Shown here: positions 39,047 to 50,600 of the stretch, in pieces
Layout: the number at the start of each line of letters is the position of its first letter
Position numbering within the stretch: the stretch's first letter is position 1
Source of the DNA: Eurosta solidaginis
Lineage: Eukaryota; Arthropoda; Insecta; Diptera; Tephritidae
Assembly (NCBI RefSeq): GCF_040869045.1
Contig: NC_090319.1
Span: 260,850,897-260,914,896 of the forward strand
Reading direction: 5' to 3'
DNA length: 64,000 nt
Position numbers and translations under genes: made by a program
The notes under the pieces: generated by a model
The model's database searches: none
Seen by the model: only the letters and a program-made list of their open reading frames with translations
What the model was told of the DNA's origin: nothing

Positions 39047-39904
39047 CTATCGCGAGAACGCAGTTTTACGTGAACACCCTAAAGAAATATCTACTGAAAA
39101 ATTCTTTCGGAAGGGTAAAGAGACCGTATATCTCCCCGTGTCCGTTCGCGTCGTAGTTGCTTTGTAGATCTCCTCGCAGTATTCCTCATCGACCGTACGG
39201 ATCGCGCTCCTTGGGATATCTTCCAATTCCCAAAATGCTGCCAGTTGTTGGTCCAAAGAGATTTCATTGTAAAAAGAGACACAGGATGTCGCCTCTTTGT
39301 TTGCGTTGGTCCGTCCCGTAAGTATCCATCCGAATACCGTTTCCTGGGCGAGAAGATTACTCGTAGAGTCCTTCCGAATCCCCTCCAACATGATTTGCGG
39401 ATAGACATCTCCTCCAAGCACAAGATCAATTTGTTCGTTCGCAAAGAATCTGCTGTCTGCTAGTTTAATTCCCGTGAAGTTTCGTTGGATAGCCGGGTCA
39501 ATATCCACGGTTGGCAGATTGCCTGTCAATTGAGGTAACACTAAAGCCGTAGCGCTGATGGATACCGTCGTGTCAAGGGGTGAGCCTATATCGATAGGGC
39601 AAGCTAGGGTGGAATGAGCAGACACCGTATTGTTGATATCTGACACGGTAGCGTTCACTTTTTTGGCTGGAAGCCCGATACGTCGGCGAAGCCGTTCCGT
39701 AATAAATGAACACTCGGAGCCCGAATCTATTAAGGCTCGGGCTGAGTATACGGTATCACTATATCGCAGGTGGATTTGAGCAGTTCCCAGTAGGATTCCT
39801 TTATGTGTGTTCGAAAAACACGATTGGACTTGACTCGGAGTCACTGTTGGCCTGATTGCGACTATGTTCAGAAGTGGTTCGTTTGGCAGTAGTTCCGGTA
39901 CCAC
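39047..39904 (-). pseudogene. BEL protease region ending at the RT deletion
   Basis: An aspartic protease of the DUF1758 type: RALIDSGSECSFITERLRRR is the active-site Asp-Ser-Gly region, followed by DLVLGGDVYPQI and FGWILTGR. Family members continue through a linker (here DISLGCSRKTAFSR) into the reverse transcriptase. Here TAG at 39049-39047 and RNase H tail sequence follow at once, so the RT and most of RNase H have been deleted. Confidence 0.85.
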
Positions 39905-41127
39905 TCGACGTTGAACTCGAAGAGTCCTGTTTGGACGAAAAGGTTGCCTGAACTGGATTCAAATGCAGGAGAGTGTGATGTCGTGCGTGGCAAGTTGAAC
40001 TTTTGTAGGCGCTGTTGCATTTCGCCACACCATGTCCGGAAGACAAACAGTTTAGACACAAATTGTTTCTTCTCACATGCTTACTGCGATCAGACGGAGT
40101 CATCTTTAGGAATCGTGAGCAGGATCAAATGTGGTGAGCGTCACGACTGCAGAGTTTGCATTTCGCATTTGATACGCTTGCCTGAAAATTATTCAATTTT
40201 TTGCTGTTCCCTTCGTTATGTGATTTGGGGGGTTGAAATTTGGTCGGCTGTGAGCTTCGCAAATCGAAAATAGTTTCCAAAGTCTGGAACCGACTTGTTA
40301 GAAACTTGTCCATATCACTCCATTTTTGGATTTCGGTTTTATCTTGAACCGATTGCTCCCACAAGGAAAGCGGAGCTTCCGGAAGTTTCGTGGAGCAGAG
40401 GTACGTAATGATCGCATCCCAATTCGATATGTCAACTTTATGAATCTGGAGTGCCGAAATGCAATTATTTATTCCCCGCTGCAGTTGTTTGATTGCACTT
40501 CCAGATTCAGTTCCTATGGGGGGGGAGGTTGAAGAGGATCTTCAATTGGCTATTAACTAGAATTCGTTTATTCTCATAACGATCGGTCAGGTTTATCCAC
40601 GCGGTTTCGAAACCTTCATTTGTAAGGGGACATTTGCTTACTATTTCTCTTGCTTCGCCCTCAGTTTTTTGTATTAAATAGCATAATTTTTCTACTGAGG
40701 CGAGCCCCTGATTCTTTATGTAAATGGCCGTGAATAAGTCACGGAATGTTGGCCATGACAAATAATCTCCCTTAAAAACTTCGGTATCACAAGACGGAAG
40801 CCTAATATTGCGTTCCCTAACCGAGTCATCGCTTGATTTTTCAGAGGCTTTACCTTTTTGCTTTGTAGCTAGGTCACCTATCAACTCTATGCACTTCATA
40901 TAAGTCGTATACGCTAACTCATACTTTTTCTTCGCTGCACTAGCCTCTTTGGAAGATGTTGCAGCATCTGACCCCTGAAACTCACTATAGCTGCGTTTTA
41001 TGTTGCCCCACAGCTCTTTAGCCTCCTCCCTTTGGGTTTCGATGACTGATTGATTGGGGTTTTCGAATTCACGAAAGTCCGCCTCGAGGTCTATCAAGGA
41101 CTCAACTAATTGGTTGAAACTTGCCAT
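39801..41127 (-). pseudogene. BEL Gag (DUF1759 type), frameshifted
   Basis: ATG 41127 opens a 206-codon frame with [19 protein letters not shown] and the following helical Gag core, which packages element RNA. Shifted frames continue at 40364-40125 and 40103-39801 with knuckles CKLC..HH and CLNCLSSGHGVAKC, ending CHARHHTLLHL. At least two frameshifts. Confidence 0.85.
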
Positions 41128-42484
41128 TTTTTGTTAGTTTGTTGGATGAAAAAATTTACTTTGTATTATTAAAAACTTGGACGAAATCCGAAAAACGCAC
41201 GTAGTGCTAAAGTGTTTTTAAAATCCAAAATTATTAAAATTGGCGTAAAACTTAAGTAGCCTACAGGTATAGCTAACTTTTTGCCGTTAAAAATTTCAAA
41301 CTCGTTACCGAAATAGCACTGTGGTGCTTGAAACTCCCTTTTTATTGTTGTAAATGGGGTGAATTTGAAAGAACCTATAAATTTCAATAAGAACGCCAAC
41401 TAAAATCCCGAAATAACTCAACAAAATCTAGATATATTAGTATAAAACAACTAAATAGGTGAGGGGAAAAATGAAAAAAACACGAAATTTAAGTATAAAA
41501 TATTTATTTGTTATTTCAAAAATAATCACAAATTATTTGGAAAATAATTGCACACTTTATTTAAAATAAATACCGGTGAAAATGTATTTTTAAACTTCCT
41601 TTTTGAGGTTTCGGGATTCGCAGTACTAATTTCGGGATATGCACTCCTTTGTAGTTGCTCACCACCCACCACTATAATGCATGTATATACGCAAATTCGC
41701 CTTGATTTGTTTACTTCTTTAATTTCGTTTTTCTTGCACTTGTTTTAAATAATGCGATCGCAAATCGCTATTATTTTTAACTTAAATTGTTTTCAACAAT
41801 AATAATTGCGGAAATAAACTCGATGGGAGTGATTTTGGTGTTTTTCTGAACTAAGTGGTAATAAATTAATTCAATTGAAGTGAATAGTGCAGTGCTGTGT
41901 TGTTGTAAAACAAAAAACAATGTTCAATGGGCAATTTAGATCGTATGTTGGCGCGGCCAAAAAAGTGTAATTGGCAAACAATGCAACGCGTTAAAAAACG
42001 ATTATAAAAACAATTAATTTGGACACTTTTCTATATATTTATTTTAATTAATTTGGAAGGTTCTAATAAGTACTCCCTGCAAAATAATTGAATTACCACT
42101 TTTTGTTTTGTTTATGTTCTTTCGGACGGACACTATAAAGATGGCGCTAACCGAAGATCTTTACATACAAATTGGTATTGGAAGACAAAAAAAAAAACAA
42201 AAAACACCAAATCACTCGCGCACAATTTGAAATATTTTTCAGAAAAATCCGCGGAAATCACTTAAACACCTTTTATCTCGTTTTCTTATTTTATTCAATT
42301 ATACAATAAAATAGAAAAACTCACCTGTATTTTACTTTTCTTTTTGGTGTATGTGGGAGTAGGATGAATATGTTTGTATTTATATGTTTAAATGTTCGGC
42401 ACCTGTTGGCTTAAATTTTCCTCCTTTGATATCAAAGCTATTGTAGGAAATATTGCTTGTTCGTAGAACGGCTACGAAGGACCA

Positions 42485-42911
42485 TGAACACAATCGGCGG
42501 GAATGAAACCAATTGTGTTTTGCGAAAAGAAATAAAAACAAGATAATTAGTATTTATGCATAGGAATATGTATAATAATTAAAAATCAGTCTTTATTTCT
42601 TTTGTGTATGTACATATATTAACACAATGAAAGGAATTTAGGAACTTACGTTTTGTGTATTTTGATTATCCTAACGATTTAAAATTTTGACAAACGCAGG
42701 GACAGCTGGTGACTTGTTGGCAGGCAAACTAAATCAGAGCCGACGGCAACTTCCAAATCGCCACCGAACCCCGAATTCTCTCTCTTAACGAAAGAAAATG
42801 CTGGATCAAGAGGACAATTTGAAGTTAGCCGTTGCTTGCTGACAAACGAAAAAATAGTTAAGTCGAGGGCGGTTACCCGGTAGGAAATTAATTAGGCCAC
42901 TGGCCTAAACA
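42485..42911 (-). repeat. BEL element 5' LTR
   Basis: On the minus strand starts TGTTTAGGCCAGTGG and ends CCGATTGTGTTCA, followed by TGGTCCTTCGT as primer binding site. Holds the element promoter by family knowledge. Confidence 0.92.
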
Positions 42912-43124
42912 GTTGTTTTGGCTTTATTTACTTAGTATCAGATTAGTGATGAGAGTATGACTTAGTGTTACTAATATTCGTCACAATATGTACATATATA
43001 CAACTCAAAAGTTAAAATTTAAATATATCGAAATTTCAAAAATGTTATATTAGAAACATAGAAATATGTATATTATTTAAAACTACAATTTAATTTCAGA
43101 ATATGATAGTAAGAAATAAGAGCA

Positions 43125-43668
43125 CTAATAAGATCTTATACTGGCGGAATGCATCAGATTCCGCTCAGCATGAGTTCGGAATACACCGGATTCCAATCGT
43201 CTTGCTGTTGGAATGCTATAAGAAGTGCTGTGTGAGATTATTGCCTTGATGGCTGCGTGACTATCAATGTATATGTTAACGCGACTGAAGCTTAAGATAT
43301 CCTCCTCTAGAATTTCGATTACGCTGTACTGCCGAGGCCTTGTTGCAGTTGTTAACACTTTACTTTTGGCCATTGGGTCCGCAGGCGGGATGTGCAAAAT
43401 GGCATGCAATGAATCTTTCGGGTAAGTTTTTAGGGCTCCCGTTATGCTAATCATTGATAGATTGTTTGCCACGTAACAAGGGCAAGGATAAAAAAGTATA
43501 GGCCTGACAATTATATATTGTACTTTGCACCTCTTGAATGGTTACCCCTACTAATTTAGGCCTATCCCAATTCGGGACCTTAATGGAAATCCGTTTTTTA
43601 AACAGCAATAGCTCTGCGAATTTGAACCCAATTAGTGACATATGTGAACTAATGACCAAGCATACCAT
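43125..43668 (-). pseudogene. LINE remnant: RT end and RNase H
   Basis: The minus strand reads SITGALKTYPKDSLHAILHI, the end of an R1/I/LOA-type reverse transcriptase, followed by an RNase H piece with VNIYIDSHAAIKAI, where the Asp of IDS is an RNase H active-site residue. The upstream frame (43668-43447) has RPKLVGVTIQEV, a thumb-region likeness. Frames are broken and segments missing. Confidence 0.65.
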
Positions 43669-43961
43669 TTAGATCAATGATTTGTTATAATTTATACAGT
43701 TGGTTTGAAAATTATATTCATCGTTTGAGTGAAATTGGTTTTCCATCCGTAATCGTATAACACTATACGGGCCTAGATTGTTGGCAGGCATCTGTTACTT
43801 CGAGTGGCGTCACATTCATACGCCCTAAGTTTGAAGGGTCCTTGGTCAAATCGCCTAAACAATTGGTTGATGCTAGGCCTCCACAACCACAGCAGATTAA
43901 GAATATCCACACAGTAAGAATATATATCGTATGAGGCTACTAAACTCCACATAATTAAGAG

Positions 43962-44558
43962 GTTTTGCCTGGTCATATCTAATCGTTCCCGGCATGATCG
44001 GCCTAGTACCCTATTTCCGGAGCGAACCGTGTCAATACCGATAAAGGAAGCATCATTTTCATATGTAAAAATTAATTGCTGTGCTTTAGTTTCGCTAAAA
44101 CTAAAAACGGCTTGACCGATTTCGATAATTATTTTTTTTCGTTCGCTATGGTTCAAAGATGGTTAAGACAATTTTTTTGGAAAAGTAGGCGGGGCGGGCC
44201 CCTATTAGGAAAAATTTAAATTTGCTCTATCCCCGCAATTATATGAACAAGGTATCAAACATTTTTAAAAGAGATTCCATATATGAGCGAGGGTGCTGTG
44301 AGAGTGGGATTTGTGTGGGAGTTAGAGTGGGAGTGAGAGTTGGAGTTAGAGGGAGAGAAGTTAAATAAGGGATAGGCATACTTAAGAAGAAGAATGGAGG
44401 ATTAAGTAGACGAGAATGGTATAGAGAGAAATGAGAGGAAGCGAGGCTTTCTTGTTGAATGTAGGCAAATCAATTTTCGTGCAGGACAAAGTCTGCCGGG
44501 TATACTAGTAATCCATGATATTCCCCAAAACTTTCGGGGAGTGTTTTTATCTCTACAA
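43962..44558 (+). repeat. CAA-tailed SINE-like repeat split by a Helitron-like element
   Basis: 43962-44058 matches the 3' half of the repeat (TGGTCATATCTAATCGTTCC, GGCCTAGTACC) and 44509-44558 its end (TTCCCCAAAACTTTCGGGGA, TCTCTACAA). Between them lies 450 bp of unrelated sequence. Confidence 0.72.
44059..44508 (+). mobile_element. Non-autonomous Helitron-like element
   Basis: Starts TCATATGTAAAAATTAATTG with a nearby ACGGCTTGACCGATTTCGAT word common in insect Helitrons, and ends with a short hairpin GCAGGACAAAGTCTGC followed by CTAG and a T outside. No TSD and no terminal inverted repeats, as expected for this class. The base before TC is T instead of the usual A, which lowers confidence. 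Confidence 0.65.
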
Positions 44559-44713
44559 GACAAACATGAATAACATTTTTACCAAATAACTGGAGAGAAT
44601 ATTTATTTTTTTAAAAGTTATTTTGATGAAATAAAGATCGCAATTAAATTTTTTAAATAATTAGTTAGATAAATAAATAAAAGTTATAAAGTTTGAAGCT
44701 TAACTCCTCACTC

Positions 44714-45508
44714 TCAACAGAATAAAGCTATGACAGCATACATGAGAACCATCAAAAACGAAACCATTTGTATGGTCAAAACTCCATCATTCGCCGAACA
44801 GCTATATAAGAAAATTTTAATGATCAAATAAAAAAAAATTTTAATTCGTTTTACCTTGCAGTTTGTGATATAGTCGTCATAGACTTATTACTGAATAAGC
44901 TATAATTAGCTTGCGCCATAGTTTCATAGCCCGTCAAAATGGTAGAATTGACATAACGATCACGCGTCAAAACAGTAGCAAAGTACGTACTAACATCGGA
45001 AATATTCGTATAACCACAAATTAAGGTAAAGCTGACATAATTGGTGTCAAGCACTTTATATGTCGTGGAAGGATACGAATTGCCATTCATGGTTAAGGAT
45101 ACGTTTAAACCAGCCGAATTGTTCGCTTGTACCACGGTATTACTGTACATGGTATAATTAACCCATGGATAAGTCGGTGTGTTTGAATAGGTAAGTGAAA
45201 TGTTTAAACCATTATTTGGTACTACGGTGAGATTGACTTGAGCACAAAGATAATTGCCCTTGGGTGCAGGATTTGTGGCCAACACATACCAAATACCAGA
45301 TATCTGTGAATGTTTGAAATTTATTACATAATATACAATTCTTATATTTACCAATTTCAATGCATACTTGATTGACATCGATTGCCATACTTGATGACTC
45401 ATTGCAATACTGTGGTGTCGCTGCTGTGGGCGTAGATGAAGATTGTCCTGCAATTTGCCCAGTGAGCAAACTCAGTAATAAAATAATGCTCAAATAAATA
45501 TAAGACAT
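44714..45508 (-). CDS. Lipocalin-like secreted protein, probably GPI-anchored
   Basis: Three exons on the minus strand: 45508-45368 (47 codons), 45303-44855 and 44801-44714, giving 225 residues. Exon 1 encodes a signal peptide (LSIILLLSLLTGQIAGQ). Exon 2 opens with ISGIWYVLATNP, the lipocalin G-x-W motif, followed by a beta-rich, N-glycosylation-rich stretch with paired Cys residues and a VLTRDR segment like the third lipocalin motif. Exon 3 joins in frame (AG/C) and encodes a small-residue/spacer/hydrophobic tail ending VLMYAVIALFC, which looks like a GPI-attachment signal. Without exon 3 the frame would stop right after the donor. Lipocalins bind small hydrophobic ligands. Which donor exon 1 uses (CAA/GTATGC chosen to keep frame) is an inference. 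Confidence 0.8.
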
Positions 45509-46229
45509 TTTATTTGTTTGTCACTTAGTTATTTCGCGGTCAAACTCCAGTCGGTTAGCGACAAAAATGAAATGATTTAAGTTGGCCAATGATATTGACT
45601 TCACACCAGTGGCGCCAACCATTTAGTCAACTTTTGTTACATGCAGAAAGAATTACTTGTAATGATTGATGAGCTTAATTATATCGAAACATTGTCATTG
45701 TATTTCGATAAGTGAATCATATTCACTACAAAGAAACTTACTTCTGTAAACATTCAGTGCATTGGGACCAGTAACGGGTTTGAGAGGGGGGGGGGGGGGG
45801 GTGCGAAGGGGCGATCGCCTCCCTCCCCCCAGACTAGATTTGTTTTTCCAAAATTTATTCGGAACAAAATTGTTTTCACGAAGTCCCAGAAGCCCACTTT
45901 TTATATGCAGTATTTGTATAAATATAATGATGGGTATTTGATCGTTACTTTTCATAATGCAGTTTTTGTATGCATGCTTTAATCGAGTATCAATTTTCAA
46001 ATAATATTAGCGCTCAACAGTAAGAATGCTCATGCAAATCAGTCCAATTCTCAGAAATATTTGCGCTGTTGATAACATACTGAATCAAACCTTACTTTAT
46101 TGAATAAAGTTTATTCAGAATCTTCACTCTCACTGTACACATTTTGCACCACTTTCTTCTGGGCATTTGTCAACTCTGTATAAACTGCAGTGCACATATT
46201 CAATTACAGCCCTTCAAAAAACGCGAGTA

Positions 46230-46470
46230 CTCCATAAATAGTGTAAGGAATACTCCTTTAGGAGTATAGGAGTGTTCCAAAACTAATCTGTATTCTTACA
46301 AAAAATGTGCTCCAATTAACATTGCGATGTCCTAGGAGAGGAGTAGGTTATCCCACTCACGCTTTGTTTGTGAGTATTCCATAGAGTACATACGTGAGAG
46401 TACTTTCCAAAGTACTTTCGCTGTAGTACTCCATGGAGCACCCACAGGGGATCATATGCCAAAGTACTAA
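46230..46470. repeat. Cluster of GAGTACTCC-type palindromic words
   Basis: GAGTACTCC, GAATACTCC, GGAGTATAGGAGTG, AGTACTTTCC and GTAGTACTCCATGGAGCACC recur about ten times in 240 bases within the 5' non-coding part of the hAT element. These may be subterminal transposase-binding repeats or a decayed separate repeat. Confidence 0.55.
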
Positions 46471-46662
46471 AGAGGAATTGTGTCGGAAAGAACTATCGGA
46501 GTGAATTTAATTTAAAATGAAAGTAAATGAAGAGGGGCAATACAACTTTTATATTTTATACTACGAATATTCTTATGTTATTTATCATTTGCGTGGATGA
46601 AGAAACTAATATTTGGCTATACTATAGTATGTATACATAAAACCAGTGCGCGGTTGCATTTA

Positions 46663-46733
46663 ATCAGAGTTGCCATAGTAAAATTTTATTATCAGGTATT
46701 TGTATGCAATATTTTACTTTTGGCAACTCTGAT
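46663..46733. repeat. 71-bp inverted repeat element
   Basis: ATCAGAGTTGCCATAGTAAAAT faces ATTTTACTTTTGGCAACTCTGAT (arms 46663-46684 and 46711-46733) with a short centre. Possibly a tiny MITE; no TSD seen. (Arms of 22-23 bases, given here in part by position.). Confidence 0.6.
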
Positions 46734-47670
46734 CGATCGTCATCGTGTCGTGATCACGGTCGTTAAAAAACGAGCAATGATCGACTGATGGTGGTCCGCA
46801 AACGCATTGCGAAGGGGTACTGTTAGAGTACTCCAACATGAAGAAAATGAAACACGTAATCCAACAATTTTTGCAGGGAGTAGAATCGCGAGAAAGTTAA
46901 TCGCCAGTGTTCGGACTTCTACCACTATTTTTCTTTTATTTGAAGTTCTACCACGCAAGCTCGAAAAAGGTGGTAGTTTTTTTTATAGAAGTTTTTGAAG
47001 AAGAAACCTTTGCTTTTCCACAATTTTTTGAGAAGAGAAACAATATTATTTGTAGAAGAATAGTTTTATAAAACTGAAAATAACACCTAGCGATGATTTA
47101 ATCACCATTTAATCTCTTTTCCTTTAGGTTTTTAGTACATAACTGCCACTTCCACCTAGCTATGTATATATAGGAAAAGAAGTGAGTAATATTCACTACT
47201 TAAAAATATTTCAAATATAATACAATGTTACCACTTTTTTCATAAATCTACCATTATGAAAAATCTACCACTAAACAAAATCTTAAAGTCCGCACACTGT
47301 TAATCGCTCGGCTAAGTTGACCGAGTATGAGCGTCCACGTCCCGCTCTAAAAAGTTAACTATGTCTTGGTTAACTTTTCTGAGCTCATCAATTTTTTCAA
47401 ATCTACCGTTTGTTTGGCAATAAAAAAAAGTGCGAGTATTCCCCGAATTCCTGTGTGAAAAATTATTGTCGGTGTCGTGTGGCGCGAATGTAGTTAGTCA
47501 TGGGCATTTAAACTTGTGAGTTGTGTACTTGTGTTAACTTGTGTTAAAGCTTGTGTTTTGGTTAACTTTTTTGCGATTCTAATGTATTAACCTTAGAATA
47601 TTAAAAAATTTAACCTAATTCATTCGATTTGCCGACTCGTTCGGTAATTAATCGACAATTGGAAGTTCGA

Positions 47671-50600
47671 ATGACAGATAACCAGCAAACTAAAAGACCG
47701 AGGGCGGAGGAACTCGAAAATGGTAAGTACGAATTTTCCATTAAAGTATGATTCGGGTTTTCCATCGAGCATACATTGCTATTTTCATATGATCGTTAAA
47801 TATTTAATAAAATTTCATGAATCAGACTGCTTTTTAACAGTCGAGTATAAATAACAGTAGCGAGCAATATATTTGCACCAGCGTTTTTTCGTGAGATCAC
47901 TCGGATATAATAGGTTTATGCATATATTGAAGTTGCGGCAAGAAAACAAGTGCATATAACTTGTTTTTATAGATTTTTTTTTAATATCAAAAGAGGAATC
48001 TTGTGTCTACGTATGTATTTCTAATTCGCTACATCAATCAGCATCAAAAAAAAAAATTCAAGTAGATAAACTTTATAACATGCAAATATTGCTCACTGCT
48101 TCTACGTGAATCAAAGAGAATTCTTGAATAACGTGAAATAAATATTTACAGGACGGAAACTCTGACGGAAAAGATGATAAGAAGCGACGAGCTATCAAGA
48201 GCATCAAAGAATATTTTTGCAAGCTGCCAAAACTTTAAGAACAGGTCTGCGATGATACAAATGTAGAAAACGGAAGTACTGTTCCTCTCTTAACTCATAC
48301 TGGTCGCGACGCTAATACATTGTTGGGTGATAATAATAATGAGAAAACGTTGCATTCAACATCTACGAATACTGAATGGGGTTCGAATGTACCTACATAT
48401 ATCACTTTCACAAAAATCTATTGTTGAAAAATACGACATAGGTAATTTTGTGAGAAAAAAACATTTATTAGATGATTTAAGTTCAACTTACTAAAACATC
48501 CTTGGGTACCACCGAAGGACTATTTCTTTCCTTTTTCGAGTCAAAGAAAAAAAGGAAAAATAGAAAAGCAATACTTTAAACATCATTTTTTAACTGAATA
48601 TGAGTGGCTTGTTTTGAACAAAAAAAGGATGTTTTTGTAAATACTGTTTCTTATTTGCAAGTGATACTGGTGACTCGAAATCGAATGTTCCTCTCAATGC
48701 ACTTGTCAAAGTTCCTGTGACATCGTTTGGAAAGTTGTCCGGTAAAGAAGGTGTACTAAATAACCACGCTATTAACAAATATCACTCTAACGCCCCGATT
48801 CTAGGGTGGTAACAACATTCTTCACCACGGTAACGAAATCATGTGGCAACTTTTACACCCTTTTGGTATTCTACCCGCGAAAGTAGCCAGATAATTGTTT
48901 ACCCACAAAAGTAGGTGGTTACATCGAAATAACCACACAACAGCTGTTGTTTAGAAGAAGGCAAAACTGAAAAATAAAGAATTGTAAGCGCAAATAAGTA
49001 AAAATAATATTAAAAAAGTGTTGCCTCTTGCTATACATATTTGTTTACATTATGTACTTTCACAGAATAAATTACAATATACCTATGTAGAAACTTATGC
49101 ATAATATGCATATACACATCGTTCCGTTTATTCGTTAACCTCGTATATACAAGTGAGACACTTACGGTAAAGCGAACACGGTTGCCACACCATTTTTGTT
49201 TTATTTTATTAGTATAAAATATAAAATTTTAGGATGTTTCCATATAAAATTTTACTAAAAATAGTGAAGACTTTCCTTTAATTCAAGCTGAACAAACAAA
49301 TATATATGCATGCAACCAAAAATGATACTATAGTTTGACATAAGATAAGTCTATGTCTTCTACCAACCAAACGTTGTGAACCTAGTTTTGGTCACAAAGC
49401 TCTTGGTTCTAGCACTATGTGGTTGATTGCAATAAAATAAAATGTAGGTTTTAGTAAGAAACGGTTCAAAATTTATGTTCTGGTGTTTGCCGAACTATGT
49501 ATGTGGAAAACTCAGTAAATCACAATTGAAATTAGACAATTTTGTTAGTGCTATTTTTATAGATGCTTACTTTTTCCCTTAACGTTTAAACTTCATATCA
49601 GAGCCTAGATTCAGTAAGTGTGAGTTTTGATCCCAGGCCTCAGGGGTTCTGCTAGCACCTACGGGTATAATTTTATACAAAACATTTCTCCCGAAATCAA
49701 ATCTCTTTTGCATTTGCTTCCTTCTGTCTTCGAGTTAAAATATTTCATGTGCCAAGATACTTAGTTTTCAATTACCTTGCGTGGCTTAACAGCACAATAG
49801 TTCTGGAATTCCTTGAACTCATTGAGGACCAAAGTGGCAACCGTGAAAGCGAAGAAAACTACCTTTCAAATTTCTCCACAGACACTGGTGAGTTTCTCGG
49901 CGATGACAGCATTACCACTTGGGCCAGAATCGCGAATAAAGGAACTGGTAACGATATTCGGTTACATAATCTTCTGGGAACTATTTTACCGGTAACGCTC
50001 AGAATCGGGGCGTAAGTCAGCCCTTTTTAGTCAAGATTTCATAAATACTTATGAAAATCCAGGAAGGGAAATCACTAATTTGCTTTCTTCTCATCGCATG
50101 GAACAAGTTGAGAAAAATAGAAGATTGTTGGAGATTATTATAAAAACTATTGTTCTTTGTGGGCGACAGAATTTAGCATTAAGAGGCCATAGAGATGACG
50201 GTAAACTTAACTTTTCTGGATCAGTAACAAACGAGGGTAATTTTAGGGCAATTTTGAAATTTTTAGTCGCTGCAGGTCATAAAGAGCTTGAAGAACTTTT
50301 AAATTCTACACATCCAAGAGCTGCTTATATAACCAACACGACTCAAAACGATCTTATTCAATGCTGCAAAGTTGAAATTCAATATATTTTGATAGAGAGG
50401 GTTAAAAAAGCTAGATTTTTTGTAATTATTTTCGATGAAACTGCTGATTGTAGTCTTACTGAGTAATTCAGCCTTCGTTTGCGGTATTTATATGATGGCA
50501 ATATAAGCGAAGATTTTGTAACTTTTCTTGATGCGTACGATTCGATCCGAAAAGAAGATGTTATAAATGGGGAAAAAAATGTACAGGTGTAGCCTTGCCA

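Larger units (their letters stand above)
35536..42911 (-). mobile_element. BEL/Pao LTR retrotransposon, RT-deleted, with extra ORF
   Basis: 7,376 bp on the minus strand with two LTRs of 423 and 427 bp differing at roughly eight places, flanked by GTTGT on both sides (35531-35535, 42912-42916). After the 5' LTR comes a primer-binding-site-like TGGTCCTTCGT (42484 downward); before the 3' LTR is a purine tract AAGGGGGCCGG. Coding order: Gag, protease, RNase H tail, integrase, then a third ORF. The reverse transcriptase core is missing, so the copy is non-autonomous, yet its LTR similarity suggests recent insertion. Confidence 0.92.
34870..42985 (-). repeat. Gypsy-type solo LTR split by a MITE and a BEL element
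   Basis: 34870-35300 plus about 35526-35535 and 42912-42985, read on the minus strand, form one LTR of the family at 16348 and 52769 (TGTGACGAATATTAG..., ending TGCGTTACA). ATAT flanks the outer ends (34866-34869, 42986-42989), so the whole 8.1-kb block entered as a single LTR unit that later received two insertions. Confidence 0.82.

Noticed and set aside
43773..44156. 127-codon minus-strand frame
   Set aside because: It spans the SINE/Helitron junction at 44058/44059, so it is an accidental fusion of two repeats.
45212..45350. Extension of the lipocalin first exon past 45368 (GKYKNCILCNKF...)
   Set aside because: That frame enters the intron and misses the G-x-W motif; splicing at GTATGC keeps the lipocalin frame.
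45785..45801. Run of 16 G residues as a possible regulatory G-quadruplex or assembly gap
   Set aside because: It is best explained as the G-rich inner end of the hAT terminal region; run length may be a sequencing artefact.
49749..50015. 88-codon frame ending next to the hAT transposase
   Set aside because: It lies wholly inside the TWA-flanked insertion and ends in its terminal repeat; no domain.
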